Part shown: positions 1 to 10,520 of the stretch, piece after piece | Layout: the number at the start of each line of letters is the position of its first letter | How positions within the stretch are numbered: the stretch's first letter is position 1 | Source of the DNA: VFKU01 sp964620045 | Lineage (GTDB): Bacteria > Hydrogenedentota > Hydrogenedentia > Hydrogenedentales > GCA-2746185 | DNA length: 64,000 nucleotides | Direction of reading: 5' to 3' | Assembly (NCBI GenBank): GCA_964620045.1 | Contig: CAZUJL010000004.1 | Span: 62,001 to 126,000 of the forward strand | The notes under the pieces: generated by a model | Told to the model about the DNA's origin: nothing | Database searches by the model: none | Seen by the model: only the letters and a program-made list of their open reading frames with translations | Program-made: the position numbers and the translations under genes

Positions 1-1
1 C

Positions 2-973
2 GCCGCGACGCCCGACGAGCAATATAAACTCATCGAGCTTTTGCAGCAGGGGTTGAACGACGGTGCGCTCGGCCTCGGCCTCGGCGTGGCCTACACGCCC
101 GGCGCCACGCGCGAGGAAATCCAGCGCGTCTTCCAGCTCGGCGCGGACACCCACCTCGTCTCCTTCATCCACATGCGCGCGGCCGGCCCCATCGAGCCGG
201 GCGGCAGCCTTGAAGCCATGCAGGAAGTCATCAGCGGCGCCGTCGTCACCGGCGCGTCCATCCACATCGTGCACATGACCAGCATGGCGCTCGGCCAGCT
301 CGACGAAATGCTCGCCATGTTCGACGCGGCCCGCGCGCGCGGGCTCGACCTGACCACCGAGGTCTATCCGTACACGGCGGGCTCGACGAACCTTGCCTCC
401 GCGCTGTTCAACGAAGGCTTCCAGGATCGCCTCGGCATCGGCTACGGCGACCTCGAATGGACGCTCACCGGCGAGCGGCTCAACGCTGAGACCTTCGCCG
501 AATACCGCAAGCGCGGCGGCTGGGTCATCATCCACATGATGAACGCCGAGAACGTGCGCAAGGCCGTCGCGCGGCCCGACATCATCATCGCCAGCGACGG
601 CGTGCCCTTCGTCGGCGGGCGCGCACACCCGCGCGGTGCGGGCACCTTCAGCCGCGTGCTCGGGCGCTACGTGCGTGAGGAGCAGGCGCTCACGCTGATG
701 GACGCGCTGCGCAAAATGACGATCCTGCCCGCGCAACGGCTCGAGGCCTCCGTGCCGCAGATGAAAAATAAAGGCCGTATCCGCGTCGGCGCCGATGCCG
801 ACATCGTGGTCTTCGATCCGAACACGATCCTCGACCGCGCCACCTTCGAAGAACCCGCGCAAGCTTCCGCCGGCATCGCGCATGTATTGGTCAACGGCAC
901 CTTCATCGTCCGCGACTCTAAATTTCAGGAAGGCGTACATCCGGGACTAGCGATCCGTCGCGAGACGCGTTGA
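2..973 (+). CDS. N-acyl-D-amino-acid deacylase-type amidohydrolase, 5' truncated by window edge
   Basis: The frame is open to the window edge, so only the C-terminal 323 residues are visible. It reads as the end of a D-aminoacylase/dihydroorotase-like metal amidohydrolase, which removes N-acyl groups from D-amino acids. The metal-site blocks appear in family order: FIHMR, HIVHM, EVYPYTAGST and an ASDG aspartate. They are followed by an HPRGAGTF-type block and the closing KGRIRVGADADIVVFD strand of the small beta domain. The N-terminal HxH pair lies outside the window. The gene ends 4 bp before the convergent S41 peptidase stop. Exact substrate cannot be read from this part. Confidence 0.85.
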   Translation, partial: AATPDEQYKLIELLQQGLNDGALGLGLGVAYTPGATREEIQRVFQLGADTHLVSFIHMRAAGPIEPGGSLEAMQEVISGAVVTGASIHIVHMTSMALGQLDEMLAMFDAARARGLDLTTEVYPYTAGSTNLASALFNEGFQDRLGIGYGDLEWTLTGERLNAETFAEYRKRGGWVIIHMMNAENVRKAVARPDIIIASDGVPFVGGRAHPRGAGTFSRVLGRYVREEQALTLMDALRKMTILPAQRLEASVPQMKNKGRIRVGADADIVVFDPNTILDRATFEEPAQASAGIAHVLVNGTFIVRDSKFQEGVHPGLAIRRETR

Positions 974-977
974 TCGT

Positions 978-2480
978 TTATTGCCCGATCAGCAACAGTG
1001 CCGCCTGCAATTCCTCATCCACGCCGTTGATGATTCCCTCCATCGTCGGCGTCACAACCACGTCCGGATCGAGGCCCGCATCCGGCTGTTCACCCTCGGG
1101 GAACACGCCCACGAGCGGAATGTCGATTTCGATTTTCGAATTCGGCAGCCGCAGAAAAAAGATCTGGCTCCCGTTCGTCCCGCGCAGGTTCCCGCCGGTC
1201 GCCTGGCCCACCAGCGTCGTGCGCGGGTCGGCGCTCATCACCTGCGCCAGCCGGAATGTCGCCGAACTGTTCGCCGCGTCCACCAGCAGGTATATCTTCC
1301 CCTCAAACGCATCGCTGCCCGGACGATACTCCACCGGCCCCGGCTTGGCTGTTTTCCAGGTGTACCAACCGCTCTCCACCTCGACCACGCTTTTGCGGCG
1401 GTCCTTGAACGACTCGTCCCACGTGCCCAGGTGCGGCAACAACATATCGGACACCACGTCGTAGCGCAGCAACTCGCGCTGTGCGCCCATCGTCACCGGC
1501 GCGCTCAGCACATAGCGCAGCAGCATCGCCGGAATCGCGTCGTCGCCGCCCTCGTTCCCGCGAATGTCGATGATCAGGTTTGCGGTCTGTTGCCGCTTCA
1601 ACTCGCTGAAACTCTCCCGCAGGAAATCGCGCCAGTTCACCGTCAGCCCGCGCGTCACGAACGTTCCCAGTTTTATATACCCCACGCCGCCGTCGAGCAC
1701 CCCGAATCGCCACGGCGCGTCCGCCTTCATTTCGGGATACCGCTTCGCGATCGCTTCCGCTCGATCCGCGCGCGTCATCGCCGTCGCCTGCACCTCCCGC
1801 GGCTGGCTCGTTCCCGGCGCAATCACCGTGAGGGTGTAATTCTCCGGCACGGGCGCGTAGGCCAACGCATGGTATATGTCGAAGGGTTCGTAGTCCCCGT
1901 GCGCGGCGACCTCGAGGTCCTTCATCCGCTTCGCGTCGTTCCCGCCGTCCGCCTTCACGTACAGCATCAGCCGCGCGACCATGTCCCGCGTATCCACGCC
2001 GTTGATCGCGCGCACTTCTGTGCCCAGCGGCAACGAGCCTTCCGGCGTCGCGTCGCGCGTCACAATCATCCGCCCGCCGATGAACCGGAACGCGAACGGC
2101 ACGCGATCCTTCCCCTCGAACAGCGCCGCCTTGATCGCGTCCGGCTGGTTCAAAAAATTGCAGTAGGTGTGCCCACAACGAATCCGCGCCAGCGTCTCTG
2201 AAATCGCCAGGTACCGCGCCCGTGTGTCCCCCGCCTGCGCATACGTCACGCGCAATGCGTCGAACATCGCGCCCGTTTCGTCCGGCTTCAAGTACCGGTT
2301 CAATCCCGGATGCAGCGTCGTCAGCGCCTGCTGCAGAATGTCCATGTCCGCGCGCGCCTGCAACGCCGTTAGTGGGCCCTGCGGCGGGGCGTTTTCTTGC
2401 GCCGTGCACGCTGCGCTTAGCGCCGACGCCGTCCACGCGCACACCACCGCCATTGACCCGCGCACCCGGCCCGCCATCAT
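978..2480 (-). CDS. S41-family (C-terminal processing/tail-specific-like) peptidase, exported
   Basis: This 500-residue protein has an N-terminal hydrophobic export segment (about 10-30) ending in SAACTAQ, which could be a signal peptidase site or a weak lipobox. The C-terminal half carries the S41 serine-lysine peptidase core: a DIRGNEGG strand, then VDAANSSATF with the likely nucleophile serine, then an ATGGN block. A PDZ-like stretch (LGTEVRAINGVD) lies in the middle. The frame extends to a TTG at 2504. I prefer the ATG at 2480 because a G-rich ribosome site (ggggggc) abuts it. It converges on the amidohydrolase. Substrate unknown. Confidence 0.82.
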   Translation of the reverse strand: MMAGRVRGSMAVVCAWTASALSAACTAQENAPPQGPLTALQARADMDILQQALTTLHPGLNRYLKPDETGAMFDALRVTYAQAGDTRARYLAISETLARIRCGHTYCNFLNQPDAIKAALFEGKDRVPFAFRFIGGRMIVTRDATPEGSLPLGTEVRAINGVDTRDMVARLMLYVKADGGNDAKRMKDLEVAAHGDYEPFDIYHALAYAPVPENYTLTVIAPGTSQPREVQATAMTRADRAEAIAKRYPEMKADAPWRFGVLDGGVGYIKLGTFVTRGLTVNWRDFLRESFSELKRQQTANLIIDIRGNEGGDDAIPAMLLRYVLSAPVTMGAQRELLRYDVVSDMLLPHLGTWDESFKDRRKSVVEVESGWYTWKTAKPGPVEYRPGSDAFEGKIYLLVDAANSSATFRLAQVMSADPRTTLVGQATGGNLRGTNGSQIFFLRLPNSKIEIDIPLVGVFPEGEQPDAGLDPDVVVTPTMEGIINGVDEELQAALLLIGQ

Positions 2481-2737
2481 GCCCCCCAAAGATCGCCTCA
2501 GCAAGCGCCCAGAAGGATTATACGTGGCAAATCAGGAATCGCGAGACCGCCGGGGGTGCAACCGCCCAAGTCGCCACTGCCGTCCGCACCCACTCCTTCT
2601 ATATATCATGGAGTTTGTTGCACTCCTGCCAGAAAACCCCAGGCGCGAAACAAGGGTAAGCCGACGATTGGCAAGGCAGGCCAAGAACCGGTCGCCTGCG
2701 AGACTAGTCCAAAGGGTCAGCTATACCGGAGTTCACC

Positions 2738-3469
2738 GTGCCGACAGACACTGCACCCAACGCCCTCTCGCAGTCGCGCGCGATCAGCGCTGCCGAGTTC
2801 CTGATCGGCGCGGCGCTCGTCATTGGGCACAACGTATATAAGGTCGTGCCGAACGAGGTCGTCCTGCTGTTCGTGATCGGCCTTATCTCCGCGCGCCTAC
2901 GCAACGGCAGCTTCGCGGCGTTTGGGTTTCGCCGGCCCAACTCCTGGACCCGCATCGTCCTCATCGCACTCGCCGCGGCCGCGATTCGCCTGCTGATCGG
3001 CGATGGCGTGCTCGTGCCGATCGCGCAACACTTCTGGCCGCCGGCGGAAACCTCCGCCGTCATCGAAGATCTCGAGGGTAGCCTGGCAGACGCCGCGCTC
3101 ACGCTGCTGCTGGTCTGGACCTTCGCCGCCTTCGGCGAAGAAATCGCCTACCGCGGCTACCTGCTCAATCGCTGTTCAGAGGCAATAAGAACATCGACAG
3201 GAAGAAAAGAAGGAACCACGGATCAACAAACCGCAGCATCACCAATGCCTACGTGGGCCCTCGTCATCTCCGCCGTCCTGACCTCGATCCTCTTCGGCTA
3301 CGGCCACTACTACAAGGGCCCCGTCGGCATCCTCGATTCCACCTTCGCCGGACTCGTCCTCGCCGCCGCCTACCTCATCACCGGCCGCAACCTCTGGGCC
3401 TGCGTCCTCGCCCACGGCTTCATCGACACCATCGCCGTCACGCTCACCTACTTCGGCTGGGTGGATTAA
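2738..3469 (+). CDS. CPBP (CAAX/Abi-type) intramembrane metalloprotease with an unusual loop insert
   Basis: A 243-residue polytopic membrane protein starting at GTG with cggag upstream. It carries the CPBP/Rce1 motifs: FGEEIAYRGYLLNR (EExxxR glutamate pair and arginine), then FGYGHYY, and a late AHGFIDT histidine. These residues bind zinc and cut substrates within the membrane. About 26 residues between LLNR and TWALV (nt about 3170-3250) are hydrophilic, Thr/Gln/Lys-rich and AT-richer than the flanks. They match no CPBP helix I know and look like an in-frame insertion of an intergenic-type repeat. Physiological substrate unknown. Confidence 0.85.
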   Translation: MPTDTAPNALSQSRAISAAEFLIGAALVIGHNVYKVVPNEVVLLFVIGLISARLRNGSFAAFGFRRPNSWTRIVLIALAAAAIRLLIGDGVLVPIAQHFWPPAETSAVIEDLEGSLADAALTLLLVWTFAAFGEEIAYRGYLLNRCSEAIRTSTGRKEGTTDQQTAASPMPTWALVISAVLTSILFGYGHYYKGPVGILDSTFAGLVLAAAYLITGRNLWACVLAHGFIDTIAVTLTYFGWVD

Positions 3470-3519
3470 CCTGAACCTTCGTTCATACGCGAGAACCAAG
3501 ACAAACGAAAACTGCCCGG

Positions 3520-3690
3520 TTGTCATTGCAAGGAGCGGGGTCTGCGACGCGGCAATCTCTCCCAGTGCCGCGGTCGCGCGGGAGCGCAACCCTCCCGAAA
3601 AGGAAAGGGCGGGCACTGGGGGCCCGCCCCTACTTTTGGAGATTTTTATCGATCTTAATCTGCGTTCATCTGCGTGAATCTGCGGACAAG
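3520..3690. repeat. Stack of three dispersed intergenic repeat-like elements
   Basis: The gap between two convergent genes contains three segments resembling short dispersed repeats of large environmental genomes. They are a TGTCATTGCAAGGAGC...GGCAATCTC unit (3520-3560), a GC palindrome GGGCGGGCACTGGGGGCCCG followed by CCCCTAC (3607-3633), and an ATCTGCGTTCATCTGCGTG unit with internal ATCTGCG repeats (3651-3690). The second recurs twice at 10377-10447. That they are genome-wide families is inferred from memory of similar sequences, not shown here. Confidence 0.6.
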
Positions 3691-3695
3691 CCGTT

Positions 3696-5795
<2,100 letters not shown>

Positions 5796-6023
5796 GGAAC
5801 GACCTTTCTGGGGTTGGTTGGCCGGAAAAGCCCAAGCACTCGGGCCGGGAACACGCGGTGGGGAGCCTACCCAACCCGCGCGGGGGCAGTCAACACGCCG
5901 AAAACGCTTGCGCTGGGCGCCCGGAGCGGCTACTCTGTGCGCAGTCTAAAGACGCAGCGCGGTGGAGTATGAACCCGCGCCGGTTACTCGGGGGCCCGCT
6001 CAGCCTCGGGAGGATCGCGATCG

Positions 6024-6662
6024 ATGATCGAAGTCGTCTGTCCCCGGTGTCAGGCGCGGCTCAACGTGTCTCCGGTCGACATCGGCACCACGGGCTCCTG
6101 CTCCAAGTGCCGCGGGCATATTTCCATCCTCGATCCGACGGTACCCGTCCCCCGCTCCGAAGCGCCGCCGGCGGCCTTGGCCGTCGATGCCGGGCCGACC
6201 GCGCTGGGCGACATCGAGCGCAAGCTGAAGAACAAGCCGGCCGCTCCGCCGGGCAAAATCACGCGCGGCTCGCTGCACTATGAACTCATGGTGCGAATGC
6301 TGATCGATTTGAACCAATTGAACGCGCTGCTGCGGTTCAAACGCGCGGAGATTCCCCAAAAACCCGAGTACGCCAAGGAACTCGAAGAGCGCAAGGCGTG
6401 GTACGGCAAGATGGAGACCTTTGGCGACGCGCTGCTTGAGTCGAACATGAAGTGGCGCTTCGACAACATCCGCGACGCCGTGCTGAAGCTTAACGATCCC
6501 GAATACGCGCAGGCGATGCACCGGCTGACGAAAAATTTCGAGGACGTAACGCTGCTGACCACGCCGGAGATCGTGAAAGCCGTCGAGATCACGAAGGCGA
6601 AGCTGATCGCGCTCGGCGAGCATACGTCCAAGGCTGGATTCGGCGCGGCGGCGGCGAATTAG
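6024..6662 (+). CDS. Zinc-ribbon protein of unknown function
   Basis: This 212-residue protein opens with an MJ0042-like zinc ribbon (CPRC at residues 6-9, CSKC about 22 residues later), which probably binds one zinc ion. After a Pro/Ala linker the remainder is charged and helical (about 75-205), with no further motif I recognise and no membrane segment or signal peptide. Such ribbons often precede regulatory or scaffold regions, but nothing here identifies a partner. It sits 5 bp before the membrane-protein gene at 6668, so the two are probably co-transcribed. Confidence 0.7.
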   Translation: MIEVVCPRCQARLNVSPVDIGTTGSCSKCRGHISILDPTVPVPRSEAPPAALAVDAGPTALGDIERKLKNKPAAPPGKITRGSLHYELMVRMLIDLNQLNALLRFKRAEIPQKPEYAKELEERKAWYGKMETFGDALLESNMKWRFDNIRDAVLKLNDPEYAQAMHRLTKNFEDVTLLTTPEIVKAVEITKAKLIALGEHTSKAGFGAAAAN

Positions 6663-6667
6663 GCCGC

Positions 6668-7204
6668 ATGCACGAGGCCGAGTCGGATACCGAGAGCACC
6701 GTGCGGATTACCAACAAGTGGTACACCGCCGTGATACTCGGTGCCGCGCCGATCGTGTTGTATGCCTTCCTTTCGTTCATGTATCTGGTGATCACTTTCT
6801 CGGGTATTCGTAGTGGCTCGCTGATGTTCGTCGGGGTGCAAGGTTCGATGGCGCTGCTAGCGCTGGTGTGCTTGGGACTAAGCGTCTATGTCTGGATGGC
6901 GTTGCTGAGAAACAAAACCTGTTACGCACCCAAGCTGCGGCATCTCTTAATCGCCCATGTTCGCATCCTATTCGGCACCATCATCATGATGTACGTACCC
7001 ATTTACATCGTCTTTGCGGGCATGCTTTTCCTGTCAGTTCTCCAGGAAGGCAGCTTCGATTCCGAGATGCGGTTCGTGTATTTAGCTATGTCCGCTGTCA
7101 TCTCCGGCGCATTTGCGTTCGGTTTCGCGGCAGCCGGCTGGTTTTTGTTGAAGGGACTTCGGAATGCCCGCGAACGAATGCTGGGCGTATCCGCTTCGGC
7201 GTAA
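6668..7204 (+). CDS. Four-helix membrane protein of unknown function
   Basis: A 178-residue protein with four clear hydrophobic segments (about 15-42, 50-76, 97-124 and 138-168) and a short acidic N-terminus. No catalytic or transport signature is visible. It starts 5 bp after the zinc-ribbon gene and its codon use resembles the flanks, though it is slightly richer in AT. The tight spacing suggests a two-gene unit with the zinc-ribbon protein, perhaps a membrane partner. The esterase gene starts 19 bp downstream with its own ribosome site. Confidence 0.7.
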   Translation: MHEAESDTESTVRITNKWYTAVILGAAPIVLYAFLSFMYLVITFSGIRSGSLMFVGVQGSMALLALVCLGLSVYVWMALLRNKTCYAPKLRHLLIAHVRILFGTIIMMYVPIYIVFAGMLFLSVLQEGSFDSEMRFVYLAMSAVISGAFAFGFAAAGWFLLKGLRNARERMLGVSASA

Positions 7205-7223
7205 TCCGTACAGGGAGAGTGCG

Positions 7224-8510
7224 ATGCGTTCTCGAATCTTTGCGTCTGGTCTTCTCGTTGCCGGCCTTCTGCTGAACGGCGCGTTCGCGGATAACGGGCA
7301 TCCGCTGCCGGAGGCGCGGCCGGAATCGGTGGGGATGTCGTCGGAGCGGCTGGAGCGCATCGGCGCGCGGATGCAGTGGTACATCGATCAGAAACTCGTG
7401 CCGGGCACGGTGACGCTGGTGGCGCGCAAGGGCAAGGTCGTGCACTACGAGGCGCGCGGTCAGCGCTGGGTCGAGCAGAACCAGCCGATGACGGAGGATT
7501 CGATCTTCCGCATCGCGTCGATGACGAAGCCGATCACGTCGGTTGCGCTGATGATGTTGTTCGAAGAGGGCCAGTTCCAGCTTAACGACCCCATCTCGAA
7601 GTGGCTGCCGGAATTCACGAACATGCAGGTGGCCGTGCCGACGGAGGGCTCGCCGGACGGCGTGCCGTATCGCCTGGTGCCGGCGGACAAGCCGATCACG
7701 GTGGAGCATGTGCTCACGCACACGGCGGGATTCGCGAACAGTTATCGCAACGCGATCACGATGCCGATGGAGGCGAAGGCCTCGGCGCGACAATCGGATA
7801 CCGAGACGGTGGCGGACTACGTGAAGCGGCTCGCGGCGTTGCCGCTGAACTATCAGCCGGGCACGAAGTGGGAATACAGCCGCGCGACGTGTGTCGTGGG
7901 CCGGTTGGTGGAAGTGATGAGCGGCATGACGCTGGACGAGTTCTTCCGCACGCACATCTTCCAGCCGCTCGGCATGCACGACACGTATTTCTATCTGCCG
8001 ACGGACAAACTCGACCGGCTCGTGGCAAACTACAAGCCCGAGGGCGACGACAACCACATCGTGCTCGCCGAAGCGCCGGACGAAAACAGCGCATTCGTGA
8101 AAGAGCCGCACCTTTATTTCATGGGCTCGGGCGGGCTGGTGTCGACGGCGGCCGACTACTGGCGCTTCCACCAGATGATGCTGAACGGCGGCGAACTGAA
8201 CGGCGTGCGCATCCTGAGCCCGAAGACGGTCGAACTGATGACGGCGAACCACACGCGCGATCTGCCGATTTGGCTGCGCGGGCCCGGCACCGGCTTCGGC
8301 CTTGGCTACAGCGTGACTACCGACATCGGCGAAGCGAATTCCATGGCGTCCGTCGGCACTTTCGGCTGGGGCGGCGCGTTCTGCACGTATTTCTGGGTCG
8401 ATCCGGTCGAAGACGTCGTCGGCATCGTGATGACGCAGGTGCGCCCCTACACCCACATCAACATCCGCCAAGATTTCCAGAATCTCGCGATGCAGGCGAT
8501 TGTGGAGTAG
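7224..8510 (+). CDS. Serine hydrolase, beta-lactamase/EstB esterase family, secreted
   Basis: A 428-residue class C beta-lactamase-fold hydrolase. A signal peptide occupies about residues 1-22 (ASGLLVAGLLLNGAFA). The catalytic SxxK is S99-M-T-K102 in RIASMTKPIT, the YSR tyrosine is near 218, and LTHTAGF and FGWGGAF match further family blocks. Known relatives are esterases and D-amino peptidases more often than true beta-lactamases. The frame runs upstream to 7164, but the ATG at 7224 is preceded by gggaga and directly gives the signal peptide. It probably hydrolyses esters or amides in the periplasm. Confidence 0.88.
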   Translation: MRSRIFASGLLVAGLLLNGAFADNGHPLPEARPESVGMSSERLERIGARMQWYIDQKLVPGTVTLVARKGKVVHYEARGQRWVEQNQPMTEDSIFRIASMTKPITSVALMMLFEEGQFQLNDPISKWLPEFTNMQVAVPTEGSPDGVPYRLVPADKPITVEHVLTHTAGFANSYRNAITMPMEAKASARQSDTETVADYVKRLAALPLNYQPGTKWEYSRATCVVGRLVEVMSGMTLDEFFRTHIFQPLGMHDTYFYLPTDKLDRLVANYKPEGDDNHIVLAEAPDENSAFVKEPHLYFMGSGGLVSTAADYWRFHQMMLNGGELNGVRILSPKTVELMTANHTRDLPIWLRGPGTGFGLGYSVTTDIGEANSMASVGTFGWGGAFCTYFWVDPVEDVVGIVMTQVRPYTHINIRQDFQNLAMQAIVE

Positions 8511-8576
8511 GATGTTCTCCTAACTAGTTCAGATGAACACACTGACAGTCCACCGGATGCGTGGGTCGGAGGCACT

Positions 8577-9266
8577 ATGAACAGGAAACACGGCACCATA
8601 AAGCGTATCGGCTCACTCGTCGCCGCGATCTGCCTCTCACTGCTGGCTTCCACGGCGAGCGTCGCGCAGTCCGCGGACATTGCCGACTACGAAGCGAATG
8701 CGCAGGACGTTCTGCGCATCCTGGGTATCCGCCATTTGGGTGCCACGGTGCGCCTGCCGCAAGAGGTCAGGTACGTTGCGCTGCGGCTGGAATTTTTCAA
8801 AGACGGAAGGAAAATCGTCGGCGGACCTCATGAGACCTTCGGCATGGGCACCGTGGACGCCAGCGACACCTTCGATGTCTCGGTAGAGGTCGCGGACACC
8901 GACAAAACGGCCTTCGCCGGCGCGCCGAAAAATCACCAGCGCATTTTTGCCAAAGTGAAGGAACAAGGACTGGGCGGCACCGAAACGGCAACCCACTTTG
9001 ATGTCCCCAAATCGCAATTCAATGCTGAATTCGGCGGAGCATCGGGCCGCATTGGAGCCTCTGCACAAAGCGGCGAGGCGGACGAAATGGGCAGAACGGT
9101 GGTGCCGTTGCTTTATTACCTTACAGGCGACTCGAATGAGCGTCGAAGCATGGATACTTTCGAGAAAACGCTTGCCGCTAATCCCGATGCCGATGTTCTG
9201 CTGGTGACGCTGCTCTATGACCCAAAGCCGGTGAATCTTTCGAAGAACGAAGAGGCGGCGCGGTAA
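8577..9266 (+). CDS. Exported protein of unknown function
   Basis: This 229-residue protein has a signal peptide (Lys/Arg-rich start, hydrophobic core about 14-27, ASVAQS cleavage region). The mature part is mixed alpha/beta with a beta-rich middle, ends in a charged tail, and contains no cysteine or recognisable motif. Upstream 'ggaggcact' can serve as ribosome site. It follows the esterase gene by 66 bp in the same direction, so shared transcription is possible. I do not recognise the family. Confidence 0.65.
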   Translation: MNRKHGTIKRIGSLVAAICLSLLASTASVAQSADIADYEANAQDVLRILGIRHLGATVRLPQEVRYVALRLEFFKDGRKIVGGPHETFGMGTVDASDTFDVSVEVADTDKTAFAGAPKNHQRIFAKVKEQGLGGTETATHFDVPKSQFNAEFGGASGRIGASAQSGEADEMGRTVVPLLYYLTGDSNERRSMDTFEKTLAANPDADVLLVTLLYDPKPVNLSKNEEAAR

Positions 9267-9335
9267 CGAGCACACGCCGCTTGAGACTTCCGACATCTCG
9301 CAATGCAGGCAATTTGGAGCAGGAGATAAAAAGCG

Positions 9336-10289
9336 TTGTATGAAAATTGGCGGCAGGTACGCTGGGACACTCCTATTTCCGATTTCGACAGCATATCGAT
9401 GGTCTCTCTGCTCGATGACGGCCAACTCACAATTACAGTAGAGGCGACGCGAGCGCAGGGGCGGCCGCGATGGGGCTTTCGATTCGATCGTGCGCCTATC
9501 TATCAAAATATTCTCGAGGAATATCGCCTCGAATTATGGGATCAGCGTCAAGGAGGATCCCGAATCGGGTGGACGTCGACCCTTCCCAATTCACCGTGGG
9601 TTGAAAAATTACTTGAGAAAGAACCCCTGTTAAAAAATCATTTCCCACGCTTGACTCACTACCAGATTTCCACCGAAGACGATGTGGTTGACATCATCTC
9701 TCCTGAGCAACCGGAAATTGTTTCTATTAGTCCAGGGCAGTCGCTCGAATCGATTCCTGGAAAATCGCGTGTCTATTATGCGAACGAAGATCGTCTTGAG
9801 ATAGACGCCATAATTGACAAGATCGCGAACCAATTGATTTCGATCGGGTCTGTCCGCAGCCCCCGTCCCTCCCGCCTCGACGACGACTGGGACAACGTCG
9901 AGTCCATCATTGAGCTCGATACGTCGCGGTTCACGGCAGATGCGCTGCTGGGCCTCGACCAGTTCTCGCACATCGAGGTCGTGTTTCAGTTCGATCGGGT
10001 GGCGGAGCCGGACTTGAAGGAACAGGCGCGGCATCCGCGCGGGAATCCGGCGTGGCCGAAGGTGGGCGTGTTTGCGCAGCGGCACAGCGCGCGGCCAAAC
10101 CGGCTTGGGGTGACGGTGTGCCGGTTGCTGAAGGTGGAGGGCACGCGCTTGCACGTGCAGGGGCTGGACGCGATTGACGGCACGCCGGTGCTGGACATCA
10201 AGCCGGTGATTTCGGGCTTTCTGCCGCGCGGGGAAATCCGCGAGCCGCAGTGGGCGCGGGAAATCATGCAGCGATATTGGAAAACCTAA
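9336..10289 (+). CDS. Chimeric protein: unknown N-terminal domain fused to a TrmO/TsaA-like tRNA methyltransferase domain
   Basis: 317 residues read from a TTG start with AGGAG nine bases upstream; the nearby ATG at 9340 opens only a short frame. Residues from about 167 form a TrmO (YaeB/VirR) barrel: ISIGSVRSPR, ARHPRGNPAWP, GVFAQRHSARPNRLGVTVCRL and LDAIDGTPVLDIKP. These are the conserved SAM- and tRNA-site blocks of the enzyme that N6-methylates t6A37 in tRNA. Residues 1-160 are a Trp/Asp-rich domain (GRPRWGFRFDRAP) that I cannot assign. The base composition shifts from AT-richer to GC-rich close to codon 167, itself a TTG, suggesting a gene fusion. Confidence 0.8.
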   Translation: MYENWRQVRWDTPISDFDSISMVSLLDDGQLTITVEATRAQGRPRWGFRFDRAPIYQNILEEYRLELWDQRQGGSRIGWTSTLPNSPWVEKLLEKEPLLKNHFPRLTHYQISTEDDVVDIISPEQPEIVSISPGQSLESIPGKSRVYYANEDRLEIDAIIDKIANQLISIGSVRSPRPSRLDDDWDNVESIIELDTSRFTADALLGLDQFSHIEVVFQFDRVAEPDLKEQARHPRGNPAWPKVGVFAQRHSARPNRLGVTVCRLLKVEGTRLHVQGLDAIDGTPVLDIKPVISGFLPRGEIREPQWAREIMQRYWKT

Positions 10290-10294
10290 AGAGC

Positions 10295-10447
10295 TTTCAC
10301 CACGGAGGCGCAGAGTTACACAGAGAGGTCGTAAATTATAGGAATACTGCTAGAGGTCTTGGTGACATTAACGGTTGTAGGGGCGGCCCCCTGTGGCCGC
10401 CCTCGTTCTTTCGTGTGCGCAGGGCGGGGACGGGGCCCCGCCCCTAC
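10295..10447. repeat. Intergenic repeat cluster with an inverted GC-rich pair
   Basis: Directly after the chimeric gene stands TTCACCACGGAGGCGCAGAG with ACACAGAG following (10295-10329), like the dispersed CACCACGGAG type repeats. Next come GTAGGGGCGGCCCCC...GGCCGCCC (10377-10402) and, inverted, GGGCGGGGACGGGG...CGCCCCTAC (10422-10447). The pair could fold into a long cruciform and matches the element at 3607-3633. No gene is supported across this stretch. Confidence 0.6.
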
Positions 10448-10520
10448 AACTTCTCCGGCGGCAGGCAACTCCGGCCCAATTTGGGGTATGATCCTCGCTT
10501 AGTCGGGGGACTCTTCCACC

